From: Cellulomonas shaoxiangyii
GTDB taxonomy: Bacteria > Actinomycetota > Actinomycetes > Actinomycetales > Cellulomonadaceae
NCBI RefSeq assembly: GCF_004798685.1
Contig: NZ_CP039291.1
Coordinates: forward strand, 1,488,001 to 1,552,000
DNA: 64,000 nt
Reading direction: 5' to 3'
The notes under the pieces: generated by a model
The model's input: the letters and a program-made list of their open reading frames with translations, nothing else
What the model was told of the DNA's origin: nothing
Database searches by the model: none
Shown here: positions 24,064-31,656 of the stretch, piece by piece
Layout of the letters: every line of letters starts with the position of its first letter
How positions within the stretch are numbered: position 1 is the stretch's first letter
Translations under genes and position numbers: made by a program

Positions 24064-24449
24064 CGCTTCACGTCCTCTCGCGTCGGTACGCCATGCACTC
24101 GCGCGACCGCGAGGACGGTGGCGCAGGGCCAGTCGGGCGGATCGGCCTCGGGGCCGCTGTAGTCGTCGCCATTGCACGTGGGGTACTCACCGGCGGTCGG
24201 CGCGTGCAGATCGAGCACGGCGTCCACCGTGCGGTCCCCGAGTCCGGCCAGCGCAGCCACCATGTCCCGGTCCGCCTGCCTGCGGCGCCCGTGGTAGTCC
24301 CGCCAGGCGGCAGCGGCGGCGTTTCGTGCGGCCTTCTCGGCGGGCGTCGGCTCGGCCAGCCCGAACACCAGCGCGGTGTCGCGGCTGATGCGGAATGCCA
24401 TCTCGTTGCGCCGGAACCCGTCGAACACCTTGCCTCCGGTCTCGCTCAT
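24060..24449 (-). CDS. Hypothetical early protein, 129 aa
   Basis: Two parts are visible: a basic helical N-terminus (AEKAARNAAAAAWRDYHGRRRQ) and a C-terminal section with YPTCNGDDYSGPEADPPDWPCATVLAVA, a two-Cys pattern frequent in small actinophage proteins. Ribosome site GAGGA upstream. Function unknown. Confidence 0.58.
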   Translation of the reverse strand: MSETGGKVFDGFRRNEMAFRISRDTALVFGLAEPTPAEKAARNAAAAAWRDYHGRRRQADRDMVAALAGLGDRTVDAVLDLHAPTAGEYPTCNGDDYSGPEADPPDWPCATVLAVARVHGVPTREDVKR

Positions 24450-24541
24450 CGGTCCTCCTCGTGCTTCCGCTCGCACTCCCGCGCGAGGGGCTGGATCGGG
24501 CTGCCTTGTTCGGGCTGGGACAAGGGGTGGGGCTGGTTCAC
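24446..24541 (-). CDS. Hypothetical early micro-protein, 31 aa
   Basis: A GTG-started frame that overlaps the upstream stop (GTGA) and ends in an ATGA overlap with the next gene. Pro/Gln-rich start (QPHPLSQPEQGSPIQP) and a charged C-terminus (CERKHEEDR). Supported only by the double overlap. Confidence 0.42.
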   Translation of the reverse strand: MNQPHPLSQPEQGSPIQPLARECERKHEEDR

Positions 24542-24741
24542 GTGGCCTCGCCGGTGGTGGCTCGGCGGATGCGGTCGACGGCCAGCACGCGCAGCGCGTC
24601 CACCAGCTCGAGTAGCTGGTCGGCGTCACAGGGCGCTGAGACCTGGCACGCCAGGCAGTAGTGCAGGCCGTCGACCACCTCGGCCCGGTGCCGCTCCCGC
24701 ATAGCCGCCACCTCGTCCGGGGTCGGCAGGGGGGCGGTCAT
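24538..24741 (-). CDS. Hypothetical early protein, 67 aa
   Basis: A helical protein with a central YCLACQVSAPCDADQLLELVDALR; the three Cys may bind metal. Overlaps neighbours on both sides. No family recognised. Confidence 0.55.
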   Translation of the reverse strand: MTAPLPTPDEVAAMRERHRAEVVDGLHYCLACQVSAPCDADQLLELVDALRVLAVDRIRRATTGEAT

Positions 24742-24896
24742 CGGGTCACCTCGCCCTCGACGCTCACGACGTAGTCGGCGATCTCCGTCATGGGCCCAAC
24801 GCCGTCCTCAACGCTGGCTGTGACCGGGGTGCCGTCAGGCTCGACCCCGACGAGCGTGGCGCCCGCGGGCCCGAAGAAGATCCGTGCCCCGCTCAT
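24738..24896 (-). CDS. Hypothetical early protein, 52 aa
   Basis: A small acidic beta-rich protein (ARIFFGPAGATLVGVEPDG ... EIADYVVSVEGEV). ATGA overlaps at both ends support translation. Function unknown. Confidence 0.5.
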   Translation of the reverse strand: MSGARIFFGPAGATLVGVEPDGTPVTASVEDGVGPMTEIADYVVSVEGEVTR

Positions 24897-25252
24897 CGCC
24901 CCTCCTGCCCGGTGCCGTACAGCGCCGCGACCCGCTCGGCCTGGTGTCGCGCGTGCACCGTCGCCCCTTCACGGCCGTAGCCCATCGGCCGCCCGTAGCG
25001 GTCGCACGAGCACGTCACGGCGTAGGCGTCGTCCGAGCCGCCGTAGCAGGCCACGTGAGCCGCCAGCACCTCCGCCACCTCGTCCTCGCTGGGCATCCGT
25101 GCGGCCTGCCAGGAGGCGCCCGCGACGAACCCGTCGCGGTAGTGCGACCCCTGTGCGATGCCGACGCCCCGGTCGTTCAGCGGCGGGTGCCGACGGGTGA
25201 CGTAGGCGCGGGCGGCGTCCTCAACGGTGCGCGGGGTCGGCTGCTCGCTCAT
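24893..25252 (-). CDS. Hypothetical early protein, 119 aa
   Basis: Opens with VEDAARAYVTRRHPPLNDR and contains FVAGASWQAARMPSEDEVAEVLAAH, a pattern often seen in small actinobacterial phage proteins. Later CSCDRYGRPMG has two Cys. ATGA overlaps on both sides. Function unknown. Confidence 0.58.
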   Translation of the reverse strand: MSEQPTPRTVEDAARAYVTRRHPPLNDRGVGIAQGSHYRDGFVAGASWQAARMPSEDEVAEVLAAHVACYGGSDDAYAVTCSCDRYGRPMGYGREGATVHARHQAERVAALYGTGQEGR

Positions 25253-25551
25253 CGCGCCACCTCGATCCCAGCCCCAGCGACCCACTCGCCCACGTGCCGC
25301 CGGTGCTGGTCGTGGTGCGGCATGTCGCCCAGGTCCATCCCGCCGGACCCGTGACGCCAGGACGAGGCGGCGAGGGCCTCGACCTGGGCGGGGGTGAGGG
25401 TCGAGCCCAGCGCTTCCGCCAGGTCACCCCCGTGCAGCACCTCCCGGTGCGTGCTCCCGGCGCCCGTCCACTCGATGGCGACGAACCCGGGCTCGGTGTC
25501 GGGGGTGACGGTGGCCGTCACGCCAGGGGTCAGGGTGCGGATGGTGGTCAT
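25249..25551 (-). CDS. Hypothetical early protein, 100 aa
   Basis: Beta-rich N-terminus (TIRTLTPGVTATVTPD), then helix (LAEALGSTLTPAQVEALA) and a His-rich stretch (MPHHDQHRRH). Overlaps both neighbours by four bases. No family recognised. Confidence 0.52.
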   Translation of the reverse strand: MTTIRTLTPGVTATVTPDTEPGFVAIEWTGAGSTHREVLHGGDLAEALGSTLTPAQVEALAASSWRHGSGGMDLGDMPHHDQHRRHVGEWVAGAGIEVAR

Positions 25552-26003
25552 GGCTGGATCTCCTGTCGGGCGGCGGCTAGTGCGTCTGCGAGGGCTTCAC
25601 GTGCCTGCTGTGCGCCCCGGGATGCGATGGCGGCGCGCTCGGGGTCGGGGGTGGTGGGTGTGGGTGTGGCGTCGTCGGCTGCGATCTGCTCGGCCCTGCA
25701 CGCCCCGCAGTTCCAGGCGGCGTAGGAGCCGTGGCCGATGACGTCGCAACGGGCGAACCGGTGGTCCGTGGCGTCGGAGCCGGCGAGCTTGACCGCCGAC
25801 CACCACGGGCCCATCTCGTTCATGCGCTTGGGTGTCTGCGTGGCCGCGTCGGTGGCGATGTACGCCAGGGCGACTGCCACGTCCCGGTAGGCCCGTGCGG
25901 CGTGGTCGGTCTGCAGCCACGTGCACAGGGAGCGGACCGGCCAGTCGGGGCGCAGTGCGTGTGCTGCTGCGGCCAGGCGCTCGATCTCGGTGCGGGAGAG
26001 CAT
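25548..26003 (-). CDS. Early protein with zinc-binding pattern, 151 aa
   Basis: An N-terminal helical region (TEIERLAAAAHALRPDWPVRSLCTWL) precedes ALAYIATDAATQTPKRMNEMGPWW. A CDVIGHGSY ... NCGAC cluster follows, with a helical tail. Neighbours on the right are a replication-type protein and nucleases, so a role in DNA replication is possible. Confidence 0.58.
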   Translation of the reverse strand: MLSRTEIERLAAAAHALRPDWPVRSLCTWLQTDHAARAYRDVAVALAYIATDAATQTPKRMNEMGPWWSAVKLAGSDATDHRFARCDVIGHGSYAAWNCGACRAEQIAADDATPTPTTPDPERAAIASRGAQQAREALADALAAARQEIQP

Positions 26004-26563
26004 CAGAGATCGCCTCCAAGTCCAAGCGATCGAGTCCCGCGCGTACGGAACTGGACGATTTGGGATTGGTCTCCATCTCCACCAACACGAGAAGGCGAGC
26101 CAGATCGGGATCGGGTATCGGGTCGGGTCGGGTCGGGAGGATTCGGGGGCGACTCGCCCCCCTGATCGCCCCCCGATTCGGGGGCGATGTCTCCGCTGCA
26201 GTACCCGCAGGAGGGGACGTTGATGTTCCGGGCCACATGCCAGCGCATGTGATTGCCCCTCGCGCCGCCATCTGCGGCAGCTGTGCGACGGGCCTTCTCG
26301 GACGCTGCGTCGGGCTGGAACTCCTCCCAGCCGTGGAAGCGCCACCCGTCCTTCGTCTGCCGCCAGAGGCCCGAGTCGACCAGCGCCTCGGCGTCCTTCG
26401 CGGTGTGCCCGAGCGCGGCGAGGACGTGCCGGGGAATGCGTCCGTCAGTCGCCATGCCGGCCGACCAGGACCCGGCGGTGACCCACAGGGCTCGCGCACG
26501 GGTGGGCGTCGCCAGCCACTTCGGGTGTCCCCACAGGCGGTCGTCAACCTTGAACCACGTCAT
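26003..26563 (-). CDS. Replication-initiation-type protein
   Basis: A 186-residue protein that opens MTWFKVDDRLWGHPKWLA, the start seen in actinophage replication/winged-helix proteins (replisome organiser-like). Residues ~20-90 form a winged-helix-like domain (DGRIPRHVLAALGHTAKDAEALVDSGLW). The C-terminus is polar and disordered, with a CGYC pair. Its place between HNH/Hjc nucleases and other early genes suits replication. Family by recollection. Confidence 0.62.
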   Translation of the reverse strand: MTWFKVDDRLWGHPKWLATPTRARALWVTAGSWSAGMATDGRIPRHVLAALGHTAKDAEALVDSGLWRQTKDGWRFHGWEEFQPDAASEKARRTAAADGGARGNHMRWHVARNINVPSCGYCSGDIAPESGGDQGGESPPNPPDPTRPDTRSRSGSPSRVGGDGDQSQIVQFRTRGTRSLGLGGDL

Positions 26564-27057
26564 GAAGTCGCCTCCCCGACTGGTCGGAACTCGACGCCAC
26601 GGACCGAGGGAGCGGTCCGAACGCGGTCGTGGACGATCTGCCATACCCGCGCTTGCGTGACGCTGAAGCGCCGACCGAGCTCGCGTTGCGTCCACTTGCC
26701 CGTCGCGTACAGAGCGCGGATCTCCGCCACCTGGTCGTCGGTGAGCTTGGCGAGCGGGCTGTGGTGCCCCGTCGCCTTCCTTGCGCGCTCGGTGCAGTCG
26801 CGTGCGTTGTCGGCGTAGGTCCCCACGCTCAGGTGCTCGGGCTTCACGCAGCGCCGGTTGTCGCAGGCGTGCCGCACGAGTAGCCCGTCCGGGATGGGGC
26901 CATGCGTGAGCTCGTAGGCGACGCGGTGGGCGCCGCGGGTTCGCTCCCCATCCCACGCCGCGCCGTAGCCACCTGGGCCGAAGGTGGCCCCGGCCCACTC
27001 AAGGCAACCGTTCGAGGCGGGTGCTGCGTGAGACCAGAAGCGGTTAGCGTCGACCAT
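26560..27057 (-). CDS. HNH homing-type endonuclease with helix-turn-helix
   Basis: A 165-residue protein. The N-terminal half is an HNH_3-type nuclease (CLEWAGATFGPGGYGAAW, AHRVAYELTHGPIPDGLLVRH, CDNRRCVKPEHLSVGT). The C-terminal part is a helix-turn-helix of the kind found in intron-type homing enzymes (LTDDQVAEIRALYATGKWTQRELGRRFSVTQARVWQIVHD). It is a mobile gene inserted in the replication cassette, yet still overlaps its neighbours by four bases. Confidence 0.87.
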   Translation of the reverse strand: MVDANRFWSHAAPASNGCLEWAGATFGPGGYGAAWDGERTRGAHRVAYELTHGPIPDGLLVRHACDNRRCVKPEHLSVGTYADNARDCTERARKATGHHSPLAKLTDDQVAEIRALYATGKWTQRELGRRFSVTQARVWQIVHDRVRTAPSVRGVEFRPVGEATS

Positions 27058-27383
27058 CAGGCCGCCCCCAGCCGGTCGGTCGCCCACGGCTCCCAGTCGC
27101 GCGGCCCGGGCCCGGTGAGGCGTCGGAACGTCACGCCGGGGCGGCTGGCGACGAGGGGGATGCCGTCCGCGATCAGCGAGGCGAGTCGGATGACCTCGCG
27201 CCGCTCGGCCGGCGGGCAGGTGCCGCCGCGCTTCGCCTGGATGACCAGGAACTCGCCGGCCTTCCACGCGAGCACGTCGGCCTTGCCCTTGCTGCCTGCG
27301 GAGCGCACCGTCTCGTAGCCCTCGGCGCGCAGGTGGTGGATCACCTCGCGCTCGAAGTCGGCGCCGCCGCTGTATCGGGTCAT
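27057..27383 (-). CDS. Holliday-junction resolvase-like nuclease (Hjc/VRR type)
   Basis: A 108-residue PD-(D/E)xK nuclease: FEREVIHHLRAEGY, SAGSKGKADVLAW with the catalytic Asp, and EFLVIQAKRGG with the catalytic QxK. This matches archaeal-type Hjc resolvases found in phages. It would resolve junctions during replication or recombination before packaging. Confidence 0.78.
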   Translation of the reverse strand: MTRYSGGADFEREVIHHLRAEGYETVRSAGSKGKADVLAWKAGEFLVIQAKRGGTCPPAERREVIRLASLIADGIPLVASRPGVTFRRLTGPGPRDWEPWATDRLGAA

Positions 27384-27652
27384 GACGCCCTCCTCTCCGT
27401 GCGGTGTGCGGCCTGCCCGGCGATGAGGAGCGACACGGACGCCCGGGGCATGTGCATGGCGGTGGCGATCTCGTCGTGGGTGGCCCCGTGCTGGACCATG
27501 TGGACGGCGAGGTCGGCCAGGCGCCGCGTGGCGATGTGGTCGAACGGGTTGGCCTCGGGGAGGTCGGCGTCGGGTGCGAGCCGGCGGATCTGCTCGTCGA
27601 TGCGCACCCGTGCGGCGTGGAGCTCGGCGAGGCGCTGGGCCCGGGCGGTCAT
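27380..27652 (-). CDS. Small helix-turn-helix protein, 90 aa
   Basis: A basic helix (AQRLAELHAARVRIDEQIRRL) is followed by a clear helix-turn-helix (HMVQHGATHDEIATAMHMPRASVSLLIAG). Likely a DNA-binding regulator within the early operon. Ends overlap both neighbours. Confidence 0.65.
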   Translation of the reverse strand: MTARAQRLAELHAARVRIDEQIRRLAPDADLPEANPFDHIATRRLADLAVHMVQHGATHDEIATAMHMPRASVSLLIAGQAAHRTERRAS

Positions 27653-27843
27653 GACGCCTCCCCGGGTGCGCAGGAGGCGTGCCCGAAGAGCGACGCCCCG
27701 CCGCAGGTTGCGCAGTGCCGCCGCTGCGAGGGGTGCTGGTGCCCGCACGTTGCGCAGTCGATGACGGTGATGCCCGTCGGGGTCGCGCCGACCTCGCTCA
27801 GGATGTCCAGCAGGTCCGGCCCGCTGTGGTCCGGCAGATCCAT
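27649..27843 (-). CDS. Zinc-ribbon micro-protein, 64 aa
   Basis: Acidic N-terminus, then CATCGHQHPSQRRHCATCGG, a four-Cys zinc ribbon. It may mediate protein or nucleic-acid contact. Overlaps the upstream gene and the next start. Function unknown. Confidence 0.6.
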   Translation of the reverse strand: MDLPDHSGPDLLDILSEVGATPTGITVIDCATCGHQHPSQRRHCATCGGASLFGHASCAPGEAS

Positions 27844-28046
27844 CACGCACCCCCCTTCTCCGGTGACGGCGTGTGCCCCATGAGCTGCCGGTGACGCAGC
27901 CGGCCAGCGGTGTCGCCCGTGAAGTCCTTGCCGCACAGGCACAGCAGGGCTCCGGTGCGCTCCCGGCGGGCGAGTCCGTAGGCGAGTGCGGCGTCGAAGC
28001 CCGGGGTGACGGACCTCGGGGACGCGTCGGGGTCGATGTCGCTCAT
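27843..28046 (-). CDS. Hypothetical early protein, 67 aa
   Basis: The C-terminal half (GALLCLCGKDFTGDTAGRLRHRQLMGH) has a CxC pair and spaced His residues, resembling a degenerate zinc finger. The ATGA overlap with the upstream HTH gene sets the start at 28046. Confidence 0.52.
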   Translation of the reverse strand: MSDIDPDASPRSVTPGFDAALAYGLARRERTGALLCLCGKDFTGDTAGRLRHRQLMGHTPSPEKGGA

Positions 28047-28840
28047 GCGGCGCTCCGTTCCTGGTGTCGGGTGCCCTTGAGCGACTCGAGGACGTCTGGT
28101 CGGTTGTGGCGCCGCGCGGCCTCCTCGACGCCGGAGATGGTGACGCCGAGCCGGTGTGCGGCCCGCGCGGGGTGCTCGCTGCCGCGGATGAGGTGCATGA
28201 ACTCGTCGAGGTCGATGGCCGCGCGCTTCTGGGGTCCGGTGCCGACGGGGGTGGCGTTGGGGTCGTCGATGTCGTCCCAGCCGAGCGGGGGTGTCAGCCC
28301 TCTCGTGCGTGCCAGCGCGCGGGTCCGGTTCGAGGGCCCGAGGGTCGCGGACATTCGCTCGTACACGTCGCGGAGGGCGCAGGCGGCTACGGCGCCGACG
28401 CCCGTGGTGTTGCCTGCTGCGATCTCGCGGACCGTGGGGAGCGGGAGCTGTGCAGCCGTGGCGATGTCGGCGATGCGCCACCCGAGGGCGTTGAGCGCGT
28501 GGATCCGCCGCCGGTAGGGCAGCGCGGGGATCGTGCCGGCGGTCGGGTACTGGGCGTGGCCGAGGATCTTCTGCGCGGTGCCGCGCGACCACGTGTGGCC
28601 GGTGCGCCGTCGCTGCTGGGCCCCGGAGATCGTGCGGGGAGGCAGGCCGGCGGCGGATGCGATGGCCGTGTCGGACCATCCGAGAGCGGAGAGCCGGTCG
28701 ATCTCGGCCCAGGCGGCGTCGGACGGTCGGGCGAGCCGGTGCCCCGCGGCGTGCTGCTTCTTGCGGCGGGCCGTGTAGAGGCGGCAGTCGGGGCACTTGC
28801 AGGATGTCCACGTGGCGCGGGGGCGGCGGATGCAGGTCAT
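28043..28840 (-). CDS. Multi-helix-turn-helix DNA-binding protein, 265 aa
   Basis: Opens MTCIRRPRATWTSCKCPDCRLY (Cys cluster), then two repeats that each resemble a resolvase-type HTH: ALGWSDTAIASAAGLPPRTISG and ALGWRIADIATAAQLPLPTVREI. A third lies near the end (RAAHRLGVTISGVEEAARR). Such proteins are common in actinophages next to WhiB genes and probably regulate transcription. Confidence 0.7.
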   Translation of the reverse strand: MTCIRRPRATWTSCKCPDCRLYTARRKKQHAAGHRLARPSDAAWAEIDRLSALGWSDTAIASAAGLPPRTISGAQQRRRTGHTWSRGTAQKILGHAQYPTAGTIPALPYRRRIHALNALGWRIADIATAAQLPLPTVREIAAGNTTGVGAVAACALRDVYERMSATLGPSNRTRALARTRGLTPPLGWDDIDDPNATPVGTGPQKRAAIDLDEFMHLIRGSEHPARAAHRLGVTISGVEEAARRHNRPDVLESLKGTRHQERSAA

Positions 28841-29253
28841 GCGGCACCTGCCTTGCGCGCCCGGTACTCGCGGGAGTAAGCGGCCTGGGCCTGCTTGCAC
28901 CAGTGGCACGCGTTCTCGCCGCGGCGGCGGTGCATGTTGTACGCGCCGACGGTGCCGTGGCCGCGGGGAGCGGGGGCGTCGAGCTCGTCGTCGCTCTCGT
29001 CCATGTCGCTGACCGGTGCGCCGCCGAGCCGCTGCCGCTGCTTGGGGGTCAGGCCACCCCAGATCCCGTGGGGCTCGTTGTTGTCGAGCGCGTACTCCAA
29101 ACACGTGGCGATCAGCGGGCACGTGCCGCAGACCTTGCGCGCATAGTCGGCCGAGGCGCGGTCACCCTTCTCGGGATACCAGTAGTCGCCGCCCACGGAT
29201 GCGCACGCGGCGCTGTCGACCCAGGCGGGGATGGTGGGAAGATCGATGGTCAT
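28837..29253 (-). CDS. WhiB-family iron-sulfur regulator
   Basis: A 138-residue protein with the four cluster Cys (C17, C42, C45, C51; CGTCPLIATC) and the GIWGG turn at 63-67. These are the WhiB signatures: a [4Fe-4S] protein that binds sigma factor region 4 and alters promoter choice. The C-terminal extension (ENACHWCKQAQAAYSREYRARK) has an extra CxxC and a basic tail, common in phage WhiB proteins. Its promoter lies in the 29254-29345 divergent region with two palindromic repeats. Confidence 0.9.
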   Translation of the reverse strand: MTIDLPTIPAWVDSAACASVGGDYWYPEKGDRASADYARKVCGTCPLIATCLEYALDNNEPHGIWGGLTPKQRQRLGGAPVSDMDESDDELDAPAPRGHGTVGAYNMHRRRGENACHWCKQAQAAYSREYRARKAGAA

Positions 29254-29290
29254 GCGGCTGCTCCGTTCTTCACCCGGTCGAGTGGGTTGC

Positions 29291-29325
29291 GTGTAGATAC
29301 AGTCGCGGCTAGTGTGTAGATACAC
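29291..29325. promoter_or_regulatory. Two GTGTAGATACA(C) operator repeats, 23 bp apart
   Basis: GTGTAGATACA occurs at 29291-29301 and GTGTAGATACAC at 29314-29325; each is a dyad of GTGTA and TACA(C). They lie between the WhiB gene (leftward) and a rightward mini-operon, overlapping both candidate promoters. The RHH protein encoded at 29581-29712 is a plausible binder. Confidence 0.62.
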
Positions 29326-29345
29326 GCCAAGCCACGGAGGACGAC

Positions 29346-29579
29346 ATGACCCGCACCGACATCCCGACCCAGACCATCGAGTGCACGTGCAAGCACTGCG
29401 CCGCGTTCGCCGAGCGCAAGGGACTGGCCTTCCCCCTTCGCGCCGAGGTGAACGAGAAGATGGCGGGCGCCATCGCGACGAACGCGAGGGGCCGTCACTC
29501 GCTGGTCCAGAAGGCGCACCAGCCGCCGTTCGGCCGCATGGACGACATGCAGGCCAAGTTCGGCCCGTGGGTGGCCTGA
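29346..29579 (+). CDS. Hypothetical protein of a rightward mini-operon, 77 aa
   Basis: Opposite to all other early genes. It has a good ribosome site (GGAGG) and includes a CTCKHCAAFAERKG metal-type pair and HQPPFGRMDDMQAKFG. The next gene begins one base after its stop. Possibly expressed in the lysogen from the operator region; function unknown. Confidence 0.6.
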   Translation: MTRTDIPTQTIECTCKHCAAFAERKGLAFPLRAEVNEKMAGAIATNARGRHSLVQKAHQPPFGRMDDMQAKFGPWVA

Positions 29580-29580
29580 C

Positions 29581-29712
29581 GTGGCGACGATGCCGCGCTC
29601 GCTGCGCATCCCGGAGGACGTCTGGATCGCCGCCGTCGAGAAGGCGAAGGCGGAGGGAACGACGGTCACGGCGGTGGTCGTGGCCGCGCTACGGCGGTAC
29701 TTGAAGCGCTGA
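29581..29712 (+). CDS. Ribbon-helix-helix protein, 43 aa
   Basis: A GTG-started 43-residue protein with a strand (PRSLRIPEDVW), helix A (IAAVEKAKAEGT) and helix B (TVTAVVVAALRRYLKR), the RHH fold. Found one base after the preceding gene. A likely autoregulator of the pair through the 29291-29325 repeats. It could also be a lone antitoxin-like protein; no toxin is recognised. Confidence 0.65.
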   Translation: MATMPRSLRIPEDVWIAAVEKAKAEGTTVTAVVVAALRRYLKR

Positions 29713-29728
29713 CGCAGGGCGGTGGTCA

Positions 29729-30541
29729 TCAGGCCACCGCCTTCGTCATGTGCGCGACGAACTGGCGGCCGACGAACTCTGTGTACGCCGGCGGGATCGA
29801 CAGGAACGTCCCGCGCTCCGTCGCCCACGTCAGGCCCGTCAGCGCCCGCAACACGTCGAGCGAGGCGGGCACGTACCCGCCCTTGCGGACGTGCCGCGCC
29901 TCCCATGCGTCCCGTCGTGCGCCGCCGTACGCACCGGCGACCTGGACGGCGCGGGGGTGCCGGCAGTCACGGGGTGCGGTGATGGGGAACGACGCCTCGA
30001 ATAGGCGGTGCCGGCGCATCGTGAGGGGCGTGCCGTCCGTGTCTCGGACGCTGCCCGGCTCGTGGAACATCGACCAGCACAGCATCGTGGGCTCGACCAT
30101 TTCGGGGCGGGCGTCGGCCACGTTCTCGATGACGTAGGCCGTGCCGGTCTCCTGCATCGCGGCTCGGGTGACGCCGATGAGCCTGTCGTACCGGTCGAGG
30201 CGGTCCGGGACGGCAGCGGTGCCGCGGGAGTACCCGGTGCAGGTGGGCGACCCGTGGGCGAGGTCGACCAGCGGGCCGAGTGCCAGGATTGCCTCGATGG
30301 CGTCACCCAGGACCGCGGGGAACGGGTAGTGCGCGAGGCGTGCGGCGTCGTTGTCGACGCCGAGGATGAGGCAGCCGGCGTCTGCGTAGCCCTTGCCGGC
30401 GCCCCCCTCGCCACAGAAGGCGTCCAGGACGATCGGCACGCCGGGGTGGTCGCGGCGCCACTGTGCGATGAGCTCGCGCGCGGCGTCGATCGTGAGGGGT
30501 GCTGGTCGGCCTGGTCGTGCGGATAGCGTGTTCTTGCCCAC
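29729..30541 (-). CDS. Orphan DNA cytosine-5 methyltransferase
   Basis: A 270-residue protein with SAM motif I DAFCGEGGAGKGY (40-52), the catalytic loop GSPTCTGYS with C101 (usual form PCQ), and ENV at 139-141. Length is short for a complete C5 enzyme but usual in phages. There is no restriction enzyme gene next to it, so it probably protects phage DNA from host restriction. Preceded by a 13-bp hairpin at 30567-30613. The target sequence is unknown. Confidence 0.85.
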   Translation of the reverse strand: MGKNTLSARPGRPAPLTIDAARELIAQWRRDHPGVPIVLDAFCGEGGAGKGYADAGCLILGVDNDAARLAHYPFPAVLGDAIEAILALGPLVDLAHGSPTCTGYSRGTAAVPDRLDRYDRLIGVTRAAMQETGTAYVIENVADARPEMVEPTMLCWSMFHEPGSVRDTDGTPLTMRRHRLFEASFPITAPRDCRHPRAVQVAGAYGGARRDAWEARHVRKGGYVPASLDVLRALTGLTWATERGTFLSIPPAYTEFVGRQFVAHMTKAVA

Positions 30542-30566
30542 GATGTGGGTCCTTCCTGTTGGGAGG

Positions 30567-30613
30567 GCGCCGGGGGCGGTGCTTGCTTGGCGGCTGGTGG
30601 CCGCCCCCGGCGC
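30567..30613 (-). terminator. Hairpin between early micro-genes and the methyltransferase
   Basis: GCGCCGGGGGCGG (30567-30579) pairs perfectly with CCGCCCCCGGCGC (30601-30613), with a 21-base loop. On the leftward transcript it lies between the gene ending at 30633 and the methyltransferase, so it may terminate or attenuate. On the opposite strand it is followed by GTTTTG. Confidence 0.55.
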
Positions 30614-30632
30614 GTTTTGCAGTAGTTGGCAG

Positions 30633-30713
30633 TCAGGCTTTGCCGTACTGCGGGCACGTGCTGACGTGGATGCCGTCGGGGAGGAACTGGCAGAGGACGT
30701 CGCAGTCGCTCAC
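30633..30713 (-). CDS. Hypothetical micro-protein, 26 aa
   Basis: GTG start overlapping the previous stop (GTGA). Contains CDVLCQFLPDGIHVSTC, three Cys in a short compact sequence. Supported by coupling only. Confidence 0.4.
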   Translation of the reverse strand: MSDCDVLCQFLPDGIHVSTCPQYGKA

Positions 30714-30859
30714 TCCTCATCCCCCGTCATGTAGTCCCGCACCCACACGCCCCCGATGACGCGCCCGCCGGGGTTCAGCGATGCGTCCTGGGCGGCGGTG
30801 TCCTCGGCGGTGAAGGGGTAGGGGGGCTCGAGGTCGTCGGTGTGGGCGAGGGCGCTCAC
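30710..30859 (-). CDS. Hypothetical early protein, 49 aa
   Basis: GTG start in a GTGA overlap with the upstream stop. Acidic, with PPYPFTAEDTAAQDASLNPGG and a C-terminal strand (VIGGVWVRDYM). Function unknown. Confidence 0.48.
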   Translation of the reverse strand: MSALAHTDDLEPPYPFTAEDTAAQDASLNPGGRVIGGVWVRDYMTGDEE

Positions 30860-31053
30860 TGCGCGACCGCCTTGGCTTCGACCTCAGCCACGCGACGGGC
30901 GAACCTGGTGGCGTACTCGATCGCCTCGACCCATGTGCCGAAGTGGACGCTGTAGCCGCGGAACACGACGGCGGCCTGGGGGAGGTCGGGGCGGGACCAG
31001 TTCATGCAGCCGACGTAGGGCTTGCGCCATCCGGGGCGCTTGACCCCACTCAC
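30856..31053 (-). CDS. Hypothetical early protein, 65 aa
   Basis: GTG start overlaps the upstream stop. Basic N-terminus (VKRPGWRKPYVGCMNW), then VVFRGYSVHFGTWVEAIEYATRFARR. No known family; it lies downstream of the recombination gene pair. Confidence 0.55.
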   Translation of the reverse strand: MSGVKRPGWRKPYVGCMNWSRPDLPQAAVVFRGYSVHFGTWVEAIEYATRFARRVAEVEAKAVAQ

Positions 31054-31655
31054 CGCGCACCCCCCGTCTCCGCCACGTCCGCCCACTCGCCGTCGAGCGC
31101 GGGCTGGTCGGGCTCGGGCTCCTTGGCCGCCGCGTCGAGCTCGGCCACCCGTGCCTCGATCTGCGCACGCACCTCGGGGGTCGCCGCACGCCATGCCGCC
31201 TTGAGTGCGGCGCGGTCGGTGGTGGTGGCGATGTCGAGGGCGGGCGCGGTGGGTGCGTCGGGCAGTGGCTTGACGGTCCAGTGCGCCCCCCTGCCTCCGC
31301 GCGGGTTGACGAGGGTGGTCTTGCTGCTGGTGATGTGGGACAGGCGGCTGATGCGCGTTCCGCCTCGCTTCTCCTTGCCGAAGTAGACGTCCGGGTCTCC
31401 GTACAGTTCGACGCGGCGGCCGACCCAGACCTTCACGTCCTTGCCCCAGTTGTCAGCCAGGACCCGGAGCATTCCCTTGCTCGGCCGCCAGACCCGGGGG
31501 AACTCGGCCAGTGCGATGTTCACGGGCTGCTGGTCGGCGAGCTCGGTGCCGTTCTCGCTGACGTCGGTGATGGTGAAGACCTGCGGCCCGGAGGCGTCGA
31601 GGTCGGCGAAGTCGAGTTGGTCGCTCTTGGGTGCGAGAGCCTTCGTGAGATCCAT
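31050..31655 (-). CDS. Partner of the YqaJ exonuclease (recombination-associated phage protein)
   Basis: A 201-residue protein with the recurring opening MDLTKALAPKSDQLDFADL, a beta-rich core (IALAEFPRVWRPSKGMLRVLADNWG, WVGRRVELYGDPDVYFGKEKRGG) and an acidic C-terminus. In actinophages this protein type sits next to YqaJ-like exonucleases, suggesting an annealing or ssDNA-binding partner. Direct biochemical evidence is not known to me. One base separates it from the exonuclease gene. Confidence 0.65.
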   Translation of the reverse strand: MDLTKALAPKSDQLDFADLDASGPQVFTITDVSENGTELADQQPVNIALAEFPRVWRPSKGMLRVLADNWGKDVKVWVGRRVELYGDPDVYFGKEKRGGTRISRLSHITSSKTTLVNPRGGRGAHWTVKPLPDAPTAPALDIATTTDRAALKAAWRAATPEVRAQIEARVAELDAAAKEPEPDQPALDGEWADVAETGGAR

Positions 31656-31656
31656 G

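Noticed and set aside
29346..29712. Toxin-antitoxin pair
   Set aside because: The RHH half could be an antitoxin, but the 77-aa partner matches no toxin and the gene order does not settle it.
29729..30541. Restriction-modification system
   Set aside because: Only the methyltransferase is present; no nuclease or specificity gene is adjacent.
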